Source: Gloeothece verrucosa PCC 7822
GTDB taxonomy: Bacteria; Cyanobacteriota; Cyanobacteriia; Cyanobacteriales; Microcystaceae
Reading direction: 5' to 3'
Assembly (NCBI RefSeq): GCF_000147335.1
Contig: NC_014501.1
Coordinates: 310,001 to 374,000 of the forward strand
DNA: 64,000 bases
The notes beneath the pieces were generated by a model. The model saw nothing but the letters and a program-made list of their open reading frames with translations. It searched no databases and was not told the DNA's origin. Shown here one piece after another: positions 27,247-36,125 of the stretch. Made by a program: the position numbers and the translations under genes. Each line of letters starts with the position of its first letter. Position 1 is the stretch's first letter.

Positions 27247-28158
27247 ATGACACAATCTACTTCCTATCAAGCAACTCGCTTGGCTGGACTTCGCCGCTTT
27301 GCTATTGCTATTACCTGTCTTAATATCCTCGGTCATACTGTATTAGGATTTGAGCAATCTTGGGCACAACCGTTAGTCGCCTTAGCAACCGGTTACTCTG
27401 TCGAACTTCTCCTAGAAACTGTTGATGCTTGGGTCAATAAACGTCAACCTCTTTTCTGGGGAAATTTTGGGCAATTTGTGGATTTTATTCTCTCGGCTCA
27501 TATTACTTCTTTAGCTATTGCTATGTTACTTTATGCCAATGAACAACTATTACCCATTGCTTTTGCGGTTGCGGTTGCCATTGGTTCAAAAGCCCTTTTT
27601 CGCGTTACTATGGGTCAAGGAAAACGCCACTTTTTAAATCCTTCTAATTTTGGAATTTCAGTTACCTTATTGTTATTTCCTTGGGTAGGAATTGCTCCCC
27701 CTTATCAATTTACTGAAAATCTTTCGGGTTGGGCAGATTGGATTTTACCAGCAATTATTGTTATATCTGGAACCTTTCTTAATGCTAAATTTACTCAAAA
27801 ATTACCTTTAATTGCTGGTTGGGTAGGAGGTTTCTTTATTCAAGCTCTCTTCAGAAGTTCTATTTTTCACACTCCTTTAATAGCCGCTTTATTACCGATG
27901 ACTGGTGTGGCTTTTGTGCTGTTTACTTTCTATATGGTGACTGATCCCGGCACCACCCCCGCTAAACCACTTGATCAATTTATTTTTGGGGTTTCTGTTG
28001 CGGCAGCTTATGGATTATTGATGTATTTTCATATCGTTTTTGGGATGTTTTTTGGCTTAACAATCATTTGTGTTTTAAGAGGGGTTATTTTAGCACTTCA
28101 AGGGGTAATGAGTCGAGTTAGTCAATCCGTTTTAATGCCGGCTCCGAGCAAAATTTAA
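27247..28158 (+). CDS. unbU: UnbU, RnfD/NqrB-like membrane protein of the enediyne cassette
   Basis: 303 residues with about eight to nine membrane segments. The family signatures are RHFLNPSNFGISVTLLLFPW (about residue 127) and FYMVTDPGTTPAKPLDQ (about 233). These correspond to the NPxNF and TDPxT regions of RnfD/NqrB ion-pumping subunits, but no other Rnf or Nqr subunits are nearby. That stand-alone form is typical of UnbU next to enediyne PKS genes, where it is proposed to act as a redox or transport partner; its real role is unknown. The PKS gene starts 46 bp downstream on the same strand. Confidence 0.9.
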   Translation: MTQSTSYQATRLAGLRRFAIAITCLNILGHTVLGFEQSWAQPLVALATGYSVELLLETVDAWVNKRQPLFWGNFGQFVDFILSAHITSLAIAMLLYANEQLLPIAFAVAVAIGSKALFRVTMGQGKRHFLNPSNFGISVTLLLFPWVGIAPPYQFTENLSGWADWILPAIIVISGTFLNAKFTQKLPLIAGWVGGFFIQALFRSSIFHTPLIAALLPMTGVAFVLFTFYMVTDPGTTPAKPLDQFIFGVSVAAAYGLLMYFHIVFGMFFGLTIICVLRGVILALQGVMSRVSQSVLMPAPSKI

Positions 28159-28204
28159 TGGTTATTGTCCGCAGATAAACGCAGATGAGATAAGGGGATG
28201 ATCA

Positions 28205-31200
28205 ATGATGTTAGTTAATACTTCCCAAGCTTCTACTGTTATTGCTATTGTGGGGATGGCTTGTTTGTATCCTGATGCGCGCTCCCCTCAAGAGTTATGG
28301 GAAAATGTTCTGTCTCAACGTCGCGCTTTTAGACAAATTCCTAAGATTAGATTATCGTTAGAGGATTATTTTAATAGTGATCGTTCTAGTGCTGATACCA
28401 TTTATTCGAGCCAAGCGGCTGTCCTTGAAGGCTATGAATTTGATCGGCTTAAATTTAAGGTAGTGGGTGAGACTTTTCGGGCGGCTGATCTGGTTCATTG
28501 GTTAGCTTTAGATATAGCCGATCGCGCTTTAGCTGATGCGGGTTTTGTCGAGGGAAAAAATTTACCCAAAGAAACCACAGGGGTTTTATTAGGGAATACC
28601 TTAACGGGAGAATTTTCTCGGGCTAATACTCTCCGTCTGCGTTGGCCTTATGTCCGTCGTGTCGTAGAAGCACAACTGCTCAAACAGGGTTTATCCGCTC
28701 AAGAACGTCAGGATTTTTTGAGAGATTTAGAAATTAAATATAAAGAGCCTTTTTCAGAAATTGGTGCAGAATCTTTGGCGGGAAATTTATCTAATACCAT
28801 TGCTGGACGGATCTGTAATTATTTTGATTTAAAAGGCGGCGGTTATGTGCTTGATGGGGCCTGTAGTTCTTCTTTATTAGCAGTGGCTAATGCTTGTTCT
28901 GCCCTGAGTGTTGGGGACCTGGATGTCGCTTTAGCCGGAGGAGTAGACCTCAGTTTAGATCCCTTTGAATTAGTGGGGTTTGCTAAAGCCGGGGCCTTAG
29001 CCCAACAAGAAATGCGGGTTTATGATGCTAAGTCTGAAGGGTTTATCCCGGGTGAAGGCTGCGGCTTTATGGTATTGATGAGATATGAGGATGCTTTAGC
29101 CCAAAATTGCCGCATTTATAGTTTAATTCGAGGTTGGGGCATCTCTTCCGATGGTCACGGGGGTATTACTCGACCTGAAGTCGACGGACAATTATTAGCC
29201 CTGCAACGCGCTTACCATAAAGCCGGTTTTGGGGCAGATACCGTTGCCTATTTTGAAGGACATGGTACGGGAACTGCCGTAGGAGACGCGACAGAATTAC
29301 AAGTTCTCAGCCAAATTCGCAAGAGGAATGCTGTTTTACCGGCGGTAGTCGGTTCAATTAAAGCAAACATCGGACATACTAAAGCCGCCGCCGGTATCGC
29401 CGGACTCATTAAAGCCACTTTGGCATTGCACAGTCAAATGATCCCCCCAACAAGCGGCTCTCAAATTCCACATCCGTTATTAACTGAAAATCCTGCTGTA
29501 AAAACGCTTCAGGAAGGTCAACTGTGGCCAAGTTCTCAACCCTTACGGGCGGGAGTCAGTGCTATGGGGTTTGGCGGCATTAACACTCATATTGTTTTAG
29601 AAGGGTTAGCCAGTGTGCCCCGAACTCGAGTCACGCCTAGGGAAAGTCAACTGATAGCGGCTCCTCAAGATGCAGAATTGCTCTTGTTATCAGCACAAAC
29701 CCTTGAGCAACTTCAAGAACAAGTTAGACACTTATTAACCATTGCGCCTCAATTATCTCATGCCGAAGTGGGAGACTTAGCGGCACAATTGGCCAAAACC
29801 CTTGATCCGAGTTTACCCTTACGAGCGGCAATGATCGCCAGTAACCCGCAGGAATTAACCGATCACTTAGAAAAAATAAGCTCACTTGAGCAATTGCCCC
29901 CCTTATCAAGAGGGGTTGGGGGGATCAATTTATGTCCTGACTTGAGAGTTAATTGTTGCGATGTTTTTCTCGGTACTGCCCATAAAACTCCTCGAGTGGG
30001 TTTCCTGTTTCCTGGACAAGCCGCCCCAGTGTACCTCAATGGTGGAGCATGGGAACGTCGTTTTCCCTGGCTAAAAGAGATCTACACTCAAGCGAACTTG
30101 CCTCGAGAAAAAGACCTAAAATCCACTGTAATTGCCCAACCTGCTATTATTACCTCGGCGGTGGTGGGGTTGCAAGTGTTAGAACATTTGGGAATCACTG
30201 CCTCAATAGCGGTCGGTCATAGTTTAGGGGAACTGAGCGCGTTACACTGGGCAGGGGCACTCAATGCAACTTCTGTGATTAATTTGGCTCGAGTTCGGGG
30301 TCAAGCGATGGCAGAAAACCCCACAGGGATGATGGCCAGCATAGCCGCCCCAGAACAGGCCGTCAGACAGTTGCTCAATGGCCGGGTTGTGGTGATAGCT
30401 AGTTTAAATTCTCCTTCTCAAACGGTTATCTCAGGAGAGGTATTAGGGGTTAATGATGTGCTTGAGAAAGCCAAGGTTAAAGGGATTAAAACAGTTAAAT
30501 TGCCTGTCTCTCATGCTTTCCATTCTCCCTTAGTTTCTGGGGCTATTCAACCCCTGAAGGAGTATTTAGCCACAATAGAAATTTCTCCTCTGCAAAAACC
30601 GGTTATCTCTACGGTTACCGCTTCTTTTCTCTCCACTCATCAAGATTTGCGTTCGCTGTTGGTTGAACAAATTACCGCGCCAGTGCGTTTTATTGATGCC
30701 GCTACCTTAGCCGCCAAAGAGGTAGATTTATTCATTGAAGTGGGTTCCGGAGAGATTTTAAGCGGCTTGATCGGGGATTTTCTTTCTGTTCCCGTCATGG
30801 CCCTAGATGCCGGCGCTAAGTCTCTTAAAGGCTTATTAAAAGCGGTGGCGGCGGCTTTTGTGATGGGAATTCCCATTAATCATCGTGCCCTGTTTGAGGA
30901 CCGTTTTACCCGTCCGTTTAACCTCCACTGGCAGCCGAAATTTTTGCTCAATCCTTGTGAGTTAGCCCCCTCTTTGAGCGAAAAGACCGTTGTTTCTCCC
31001 AACCCCTCTCCTGAGCAAACAGAGAAGCAAAAGATTTCTGCAACTGTGTCACCCCTTGAGTGCATACGTCAGTTAGTAGCAGACAAAACCGAACTCCCTC
31101 TAGAAGCCATTAGAGACGATCACCGGCTCCTGAGTGATTTACACTTGAATTCTATTACAGTAGGTCAATTAGTTGCTCAAGCGGCTCGTCATTTAGGGCT

Positions 31201-34102
31201 ATCTCCGCCGGTTTCTCCTACTGACTATGCCGATGCAACCCTCGCTGAAATTGCTCAAGCCTTAGAAAATCTCGCCAGTATCGGGGATGTCTCCAAGGTT
31301 GAAGAGATTCCCACAGGGGTTGAGGCTTGGATTAGAATCTTTAGCGTTGAATGGGTGGATACTCCTCTCAATCATCAGCTAAAAGATCATTCTCTCTCCT
31401 CTAATTGGCAAATTATCGCTCCCACTGACGACCCTTTAATTGCATCCTTGCAACAAGCCTTTAATCTCTGCGAAGGTTCTGGGGTTGTGGTTTGTCTTGG
31501 GCCTAAGCGGAACTTTTCTGACATGGATCTGTTATTAGAAGGATGCAAAAAGCTGCTGCACTCATCAAATCTCGAGGGCAAATTGGTTTTGGTACAACAT
31601 GGCGGTGGGGCTGCCTCTTTTGCGAAAACTTTCTTTTTAGAAAATCCTCAAATAACCACTTGTGTGGTGGATGTGCCGGTGGAGGTGGACCCTCGTCAAG
31701 CGGCTCAATGGATCACCTCGGAAGCGGCTTTAGGGCGTGGCTACTGTGAAGCTTATTATGATCCACAAGGCAACAGACGATCACCGGTTTTGCGGTTATT
31801 ATCCCTCGAGGACCATCCTGAGACTATCTCCCTTGACTGCAAAGATGTTTTATTAGTCACTGGTGGGGGGAAAGGCATTGCCGCCGAATGTGCTTTATCC
31901 CTGGCTAGTGATCGCGGGGTTCGTTTAGCGTTACTGGGACGTTCCCAACCCGACACTGATCCAGAACTTGAGCAAAATCTTTCTCGGATCAAGGCTTTGG
32001 GTATTCCCGTGATGTATCTTTCTGTGGATGTTACCGATCCTCAAGGGATTAAGGCGGCTGTTAGTCAAATAGAATCCCAGTTGGGAACCATTACCGCCCT
32101 GATTCACGCTGCCGGGGTCAATCATCCTAAATTGATCAAACATCTTGACAAAAATGATGTTTTATGCACGGTAGCCCCCAAGGTAGTCGGACTGCAAAAC
32201 CTACTCGCCGCGATTAATGCTGATCATCTGAAAGTATTAATTACCTTTGGGTCGATCATTGCACGGACGGGACTCCCTGGAGAAGCCGATTATGCTTTAG
32301 CCAATGAATGGCTAGGTCGTGATTTAGAAGAATTTCAGCATCACTATCCCCATTGTCGCTGTTTAAATCTGGATTGGTCGGTGTGGTCAGGAGTCGGGAT
32401 GGGACAGCGTTTGGGACGTATAGAGAGCCTCATACAGCAGGGAATTACGCCGATTCCCCCTGATACGGGGATTTCTATCTTACGCCGCTTACTCAATCAT
32501 CGCTTACCGACTCCTTCAGTGGTGGTAACCGGACGTTTTGGCACTCCTCCAACCCTAAAAATAGAACAGCCGCCATTACCCTTGCTGCGGTTCTTAGAAC
32601 AGCCAAAAGTCTATTATCCAGGGATAGAATTAATCGTCGATGTAGAACTTTCTCCCCAGACAGACCCCTATCTCAACGATCATATCTATCAAGGAGAACG
32701 GATCTTTCCGGGAGTGATGGGACTAGAAGCAATGGCGCAAGTCGCTACAGCTTTAATATCCTCCTGGCCGGGGGATAGCGGGGATCAAATCACCTTTGAA
32801 AAAGTTCGATTTAACCGTCCCATCATCTGTGAGGACCAACCTTTAAAAATCCGCATTGCGGCACAACGAACCGAAAACGGACAAATTGAAATGGCCCTCC
32901 GTAGCGAACAAACTCAATTTAGCATCGATCACTTCCGGGCTATCTATCATGTATCCTCTCACCATGTCCGACAAAAACCGACAAATCATCTATCTGCTAC
33001 AGAGTGCCGACAAAACTCAACCCCACTCAACCCCCAACAACACCTCTACGGACAAATCCTCTTTCATCAAGGCCGTTTTCAACGACTACAACAATACCAG
33101 CATTTACGCGCCACCGAATGTATCGCCACTCTTAGCCGCCACCAAGAGAGTTGGTTTAGCCGCTATCTTCCCCAAGACCTAATTTTAGGCGATCCAGGGG
33201 CAAAAGATGCAGTTATTCATGCTTTACAAGCTTGTGTTCCCCATGCCACCCTTTTACCTGTGGGGATTGAAAAATTAATCATTTATGCTTTCCCAAGCGT
33301 TGAGACACTGATCGTAGCCGCCCAGGAAAGACAGCGCATCGGAGATAGATTTATCTATGATCTCGATGTGCTTACCCCTGATGGTATGGTCTTAGAACAC
33401 TGGGAAGGGTTAACCCTAGAAATTGTGCAGCATCGAGACTCTCAAATTGCCTGGGTTGCTAATTTACTCTCTCCCTATCTAGAACGTAAGATTAAGGAGG
33501 TTTTACCCTCTGCTGATCTGCGTATACTTGTGGATCAAGATGAAACCGTAGATCGACGCATCAGGAGTGATCGTTCTCTTCAAGCTTTAACCTCAAAAGG
33601 AGTGATTATTACCCGTCGTCCTGATGGAAAACCGGAAGTTAATCAAAAAACCTCAGTTTCGGTCGCCCATGCCGGCAATCTCACCTTGGCGGTGGCGGGT
33701 TCAGGTGCGGTGGCCTGTGATGTAGAAACGGTGATCTCTAGAACTACAGAGACTTGGAGTGATTTGTTGGGTACCTCTAAATTTGCTCTGGCCTCGGCCC
33801 TTGCGGCTTCTACTGGAGAGAGTTTAGATGTTGCCGCTTTAAGGGTTTGGGCGGCTTATGAGTGTTTAAAAAAAGCCGGGGCAATGCTGAATGCTCCCTT
33901 GATGTTGAGTCAAACTCGTGCTGATGGGGTGTGGTTGGAGTCGGGGGAAATGATGATCGCTACTTTTGTGATTTCGGTTCAACAGCAGGAAAACCCCTGT
34001 ATTTTTGCGATTTTAGTCAACCACCAAGACCGGAAAAATGAGGCTTTTAATCAACTTGAACCGGCATTTTCAACCCCGATAGAACTATCATTAAACTTTT
34101 AA
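28205..34102 (+). CDS. pksE: Iterative enediyne-type polyketide synthase (KS-AT-ACP-KR-DH-PPTase)
   Basis: 1965 residues. KS (about 10-470) has Cys220 in VLDGACSSSLLAVANAC and catalytic His residues in FEGHGTGTAVGD and NIGHTKAAAG. AT (about 590-890) has FLFPGQ, Ser673 in VGHSLGEL, and SHAFHSP. ACP (about 955-1030) has Ser983 in DLHLNSITVGQL, the wording typical of enediyne synthases. KR (about 1210-1420) has TGGGKGIA and Tyr1363 in ADYALANEWL. DH (about 1465-1650) has His1493 in LNDHIYQGERIFPG. The C-terminal phosphopantetheinyl transferase (about 1730-1930) has ACDVE (Asp1839) and WAAYECLKKAG, so the enzyme can activate its own ACP. All catalytic residues look intact. Known relatives make linear polyenes released by a CalE7-type thioesterase. 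Heterocyst-glycolipid HglE synthases differ in domain order. Confidence 0.95.
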   Translation: MMLVNTSQASTVIAIVGMACLYPDARSPQELWENVLSQRRAFRQIPKIRLSLEDYFNSDRSSADTIYSSQAAVLEGYEFDRLKFKVVGETFRAADLVHWLALDIADRALADAGFVEGKNLPKETTGVLLGNTLTGEFSRANTLRLRWPYVRRVVEAQLLKQGLSAQERQDFLRDLEIKYKEPFSEIGAESLAGNLSNTIAGRICNYFDLKGGGYVLDGACSSSLLAVANACSALSVGDLDVALAGGVDLSLDPFELVGFAKAGALAQQEMRVYDAKSEGFIPGEGCGFMVLMRYEDALAQNCRIYSLIRGWGISSDGHGGITRPEVDGQLLALQRAYHKAGFGADTVAYFEGHGTGTAVGDATELQVLSQIRKRNAVLPAVVGSIKANIGHTKAAAGIAGLIKATLALHSQMIPPTSGSQIPHPLLTENPAVKTLQEGQLWPSSQPLRAGVSAMGFGGINTHIVLEGLASVPRTRVTPRESQLIAAPQDAELLLLSAQTLEQLQEQVRHLLTIAPQLSHAEVGDLAAQLAKTLDPSLPLRAAMIASNPQELTDHLEKISSLEQLPPLSRGVGGINLCPDLRVNCCDVFLGTAHKTPRVGFLFPGQAAPVYLNGGAWERRFPWLKEIYTQANLPREKDLKSTVIAQPAIITSAVVGLQVLEHLGITASIAVGHSLGELSALHWAGALNATSVINLARVRGQAMAENPTGMMASIAAPEQAVRQLLNGRVVVIASLNSPSQTVISGEVLGVNDVLEKAKVKGIKTVKLPVSHAFHSPLVSGAIQPLKEYLATIEISPLQKPVISTVTASFLSTHQDLRSLLVEQITAPVRFIDAATLAAKEVDLFIEVGSGEILSGLIGDFLSVPVMALDAGAKSLKGLLKAVAAAFVMGIPINHRALFEDRFTRPFNLHWQPKFLLNPCELAPSLSEKTVVSPNPSPEQTEKQKISATVSPLECIRQLVADKTELPLEAIRDDHRLLSDLHLNSITVGQLVAQAARHLGLSPPVSPTDYADATLAEIAQALENLASIGDVSKVEEIPTGVEAWIRIFSVEWVDTPLNHQLKDHSLSSNWQIIAPTDDPLIASLQQAFNLCEGSGVVVCLGPKRNFSDMDLLLEGCKKLLHSSNLEGKLVLVQHGGGAASFAKTFFLENPQITTCVVDVPVEVDPRQAAQWITSEAALGRGYCEAYYDPQGNRRSPVLRLLSLEDHPETISLDCKDVLLVTGGGKGIAAECALSLASDRGVRLALLGRSQPDTDPELEQNLSRIKALGIPVMYLSVDVTDPQGIKAAVSQIESQLGTITALIHAAGVNHPKLIKHLDKNDVLCTVAPKVVGLQNLLAAINADHLKVLITFGSIIARTGLPGEADYALANEWLGRDLEEFQHHYPHCRCLNLDWSVWSGVGMGQRLGRIESLIQQGITPIPPDTGISILRRLLNHRLPTPSVVVTGRFGTPPTLKIEQPPLPLLRFLEQPKVYYPGIELIVDVELSPQTDPYLNDHIYQGERIFPGVMGLEAMAQVATALISSWPGDSGDQITFEKVRFNRPIICEDQPLKIRIAAQRTENGQIEMALRSEQTQFSIDHFRAIYHVSSHHVRQKPTNHLSATECRQNSTPLNPQQHLYGQILFHQGRFQRLQQYQHLRATECIATLSRHQESWFSRYLPQDLILGDPGAKDAVIHALQACVPHATLLPVGIEKLIIYAFPSVETLIVAAQERQRIGDRFIYDLDVLTPDGMVLEHWEGLTLEIVQHRDSQIAWVANLLSPYLERKIKEVLPSADLRILVDQDETVDRRIRSDRSLQALTSKGVIITRRPDGKPEVNQKTSVSVAHAGNLTLAVAGSGAVACDVETVISRTTETWSDLLGTSKFALASALAASTGESLDVAALRVWAAYECLKKAGAMLNAPLMLSQTRADGVWLESGEMMIATFVISVQQQENPCIFAILVNHQDRKNEAFNQLEPAFSTPIELSLNF

Positions 34103-34132
34103 TTTTTTAATTAAATTAGGAGATTACTAACC

Positions 34133-34708
34133 ATGACTATCTCAAGCAAAAAAAACAGAAAAAATTCATTTTTACCCTGGAGAATTCTTTTATCCTGTTA
34201 TCATTCTCTGATTTACACCTTAAATGGGCGTTGGTATAAACGGGCCATGCAAGTCTTTATGTTGGTGATTATTCTTCACTTTTCCGAACATATTTGTCAG
34301 GCTTTTCAATTGTGGGTTTTAGGATGGAAAAGACCTGACTGTATGGGTTTACTGGGTTTATGGCAACCTTGGCTGATGAAGACCGAATGGCTACATTATG
34401 GCCATGCCCTTTTTATGCTGTTGGGTTTAGCGCTGTTACGGCCTTCTATGGTAGGAAATGCCCTTATTTGGTGGGATATTGCTTTCGGACTTCAGTTTTA
34501 TCATCATTTTGAACACGCTTTATTGTTAGGTCAAGCCATCACTCATCAAAATTTGTTTAATTCTCCTGTGCCTATGAGTATTGGACAAATTTGGTTTCCT
34601 CGTTTAGAACTCCATCTGTTTTATAATTTCATGGTTTTAATTCCTATGTTGATTGCTTTGTATTATCATCGTTTTCCCCCAACTAAACCTGAAACTGTTA
34701 ACAGTTAA
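34133..34708 (+). CDS. Small histidine-rich multi-pass membrane protein
   Basis: 191 residues, four or more hydrophobic segments and a clear ribosome site (TTAGGAGAT) before the ATG at 34133, 30 bp after the PKS stop. Histidines cluster at membrane edges: IILHFSEHICQAF, WLHYGHALFM, FYHHFEHALLL and RLELHLFYNF. This pattern could bind metal as in membrane di-iron oxidases or desaturases, although the canonical three-box spacing is not shown. I do not recognise a named family with certainty. Being tail-to-head with the PKS it probably belongs to the cassette, for example as a tailoring or export factor. That is inference. Confidence 0.8.
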   Translation: MTISSKKNRKNSFLPWRILLSCYHSLIYTLNGRWYKRAMQVFMLVIILHFSEHICQAFQLWVLGWKRPDCMGLLGLWQPWLMKTEWLHYGHALFMLLGLALLRPSMVGNALIWWDIAFGLQFYHHFEHALLLGQAITHQNLFNSPVPMSIGQIWFPRLELHLFYNFMVLIPMLIALYYHRFPPTKPETVNS

Positions 34709-34716
34709 ATTTTAAT

Positions 34717-34868
34717 TAAGTACCTGGACATAAATAAAGCGCTTTATGTTAAGAAATGTAAAAACAGTGAAAGTCTTACCTGTTCCCTGTTCCCTGTTCC
34801 CTGTTCCCTGTTCCCTGTTCCCAGATCCGGTGATCACACAGTTAACTTTAATTTTGTCCAGGTACTTA
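34717..34868. mobile_element. 152-bp MITE-like element with terminal inverted repeats
   Basis: The left end TAAGTACCTGGACA (34717-34730) and right end TGTCCAGGTACTTA (34855-34868) are perfect 14-bp inverted repeats. Allowing two mismatches, the match extends to about 23 bp, through TAAAG. Both ends start with TA, as expected for insertion into TA by a Tc1/mariner/IS630-type transposase. Inside are a perfect 14-bp palindrome, ATAAAGCGCTTTAT, and a tandem heptamer array. There is no coding sequence, so it is non-autonomous. It lies between the histidine-rich membrane protein gene and the thioesterase gene. Confidence 0.75.
34779..34822. repeat. Tandem heptamer array (cctgttc), about six copies
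   Basis: Forty-four bases made of about six perfect copies of the 7-bp unit cctgttc, inside the MITE-like element. Frames reading through it on either strand are artefacts. Confidence 0.95.
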
Positions 34869-34933
34869 GACTTGAATTTCGGCTCTTTCGGCATCGTGGG
34901 GAAAAATCTTTATATTGATACAAAATCCACAGT

Positions 34934-35000
34934 GGTGGGTTACGGAGCGGATCAAAAATTATCCGTTTCTTATAAAAATTATCCCCGCACCTAACCCACC
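34934..35000. repeat. Intergenic inverted repeat (GGTGGGTTA...TAACCCACC)
   Basis: The 9-bp arms at 34934-34942 and 34992-35000 pair perfectly, with an inner CGGAT/ATCCG pairing. The DNA from the element at 34717 to the thioesterase start (35173) otherwise holds no supported gene. A related CACCCTACG word follows near 35116. Confidence 0.6.
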
Positions 35001-35173
35001 CTACAATTCGACAATTTATAAGCTTTTCTTATCATCACAAGTACGGGAGAGCCAATTTTTTCTGGCAAAAAGGGATAATAAAAGCGGTTTTTAGCGGCGT
35101 TATGCTTGGCTAACACACCCTACGAAAATATTTTATCTTTATTTAGGTTCATTTATTCATAATTTAAAAAACG

Positions 35174-35599
35174 ATGATGAAAGCCTACGAATACTTACAT
35201 ATTGTTAGCTTTGAAGAAACTAATTTGGTGGGGAATGTTTATTATGCTAATTATGTGCGTTGGCAAGGCCGTTGCCGAGAAATGTTTCTTAAAGATCATG
35301 CCCCAGAAATTATTAAAGAACTTTCTCAAGGTCTTGCTTTGGTGACGGTTCGTGTCTCTTGTGAGTATTATTCTGAATTGTTCGCTTTTGATCAAGTGGT
35401 TATTCGGATGCGTCTTAAAGAATTGCTTCAAAACCGAATTACGATGTTATTTGAATACTGGCGCATTAGAGACGAAGGGGAAGAGTTAGTGGCTAAAGGA
35501 GAACAACAAGCGGCTTGTATGCGGCGAGAAGAAGAAAAAACTGTGCCCACTGCTGTCCCTATTCCTCTTAAAGAAGCCTTGGAATGCTATCGAGCTTAA
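35174..35599 (+). CDS. Enediyne-type hotdog thioesterase (CalE7/SgcE10-like)
   Basis: 141 residues, one hotdog-fold domain. The start, YLHIVSFEETNLVGNVYYAN followed by YVRWQGRCREMFL, matches the enediyne thioesterase family, in which Asn and Arg of these segments are catalytic and no Asp/Glu nucleophile is used. The enzyme releases, and in some cases decarboxylates, the polyene made by the PKS; it acts in the cytosol on the ACP-bound product. The start may be 35174 or 35177 (two ATGs); the ribosome site is weak. It is separated from the rest of the cassette by about 465 bp that include a MITE-like element, and it ends at a good terminator. Confidence 0.92.
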   Translation: MMKAYEYLHIVSFEETNLVGNVYYANYVRWQGRCREMFLKDHAPEIIKELSQGLALVTVRVSCEYYSELFAFDQVVIRMRLKELLQNRITMLFEYWRIRDEGEELVAKGEQQAACMRREEEKTVPTAVPIPLKEALECYRA

Positions 35600-35615
35600 A
35601 AAGGGGCAAAAGCTG

Positions 35616-35652
35616 ATCGGGTGAGCAATAACCACCCGATTTAAGATTTTTT
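35616..35652 (+). terminator. Rho-independent terminator at the end of the cassette
   Basis: A perfect 8-bp stem (ATCGGGTG/CACCCGAT, 9-nt loop, 35616-35640), followed by TTAAG and a seven-base T run, 17 bp after the thioesterase stop codon. The convergent small membrane gene ends at 35681. Confidence 0.75.
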
Positions 35653-35680
35653 TCTTATAATTGAGCAAAAATTCTGAGTC

Positions 35681-35911
35681 TTAATCATTTTTGATTTGCA
35701 CCCACTCGAGAATTGGCGGTCTGAATTTCAGTAAGACTAGCAAACCCAGTAAATGTATTGACCAATGGGCAATCACTAATCCCCAAATTAGACAAACGGC
35801 GGCACAAGTTACGGCTAAGGCCCCAAAAATATCATTATCAGTTTTTTGATACCAAACAACGCTTCCTATAGACGTTATTAATAACAAAAGTGGAAATATG
35901 GGCAGCATCAT
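35681..35911 (-). CDS. Small two-segment membrane protein
   Basis: About 76 residues from the ATG at 35911 (another follows at 35908). A GTG at 35920 lies too close to the GAAGGTGA ribosome site to be the likely start. Two hydrophobic segments (MLPIFPLLLLITSIGSVVW and GALAVTCAAVCLIWGLVIA) and a third, shorter one near the C-terminus (HLLGLLVLLKF). The family is not recognised; small proteins like this are common in thylakoid and plasma membranes. It is convergent with the thioesterase gene, with a terminator between them. I think it is real because of its ribosome site and composition. Confidence 0.6.
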   Translation of the reverse strand: MMLPIFPLLLLITSIGSVVWYQKTDNDIFGALAVTCAAVCLIWGLVIAHWSIHLLGLLVLLKFRPPILEWVQIKND

Positions 35912-36125
35912 AATAGTCACCTTCAGTCTGTGGGAGGAGAGAAATGCACCTTGACTTATTTCCCTTAAATCTTGTGTGCCCTTCTTTAATCTTTACGTTA
36001 GCATTATTTTTTCTTTTGTATTGGTAATTACGGGTACAGGAGTAGAGATTGTTAGAAATCTTTGTACAACTTAAAACTTTAAAACAACTTGGTAAAGTAA
36101 TTATTACTAAGCGATAAGGTTAAGA

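Noticed and set aside
32856..33182. 108-codon frame inside the PKS gene
   Set aside because: A shadow of the PKS frame on the same strand; the PKS reading is continuous and carries the domains.
28205..34102. Heterocyst glycolipid synthase (HglE) reading of the large PKS
   Set aside because: DevBC nearby first suggested a glycolipid locus, but the domain order KS-AT-ACP-KR-DH-PPTase in one chain, the ACP wording and the UnbL/UnbV/UnbU/thioesterase neighbours fit the enediyne type better.
34746..34994. 82-codon frame through the heptamer repeats (and its 60-codon mirror at 34712-34894)
   Set aside because: Both read through the tandem cctgttc array and the element ends, giving repeat artefacts, not proteins.
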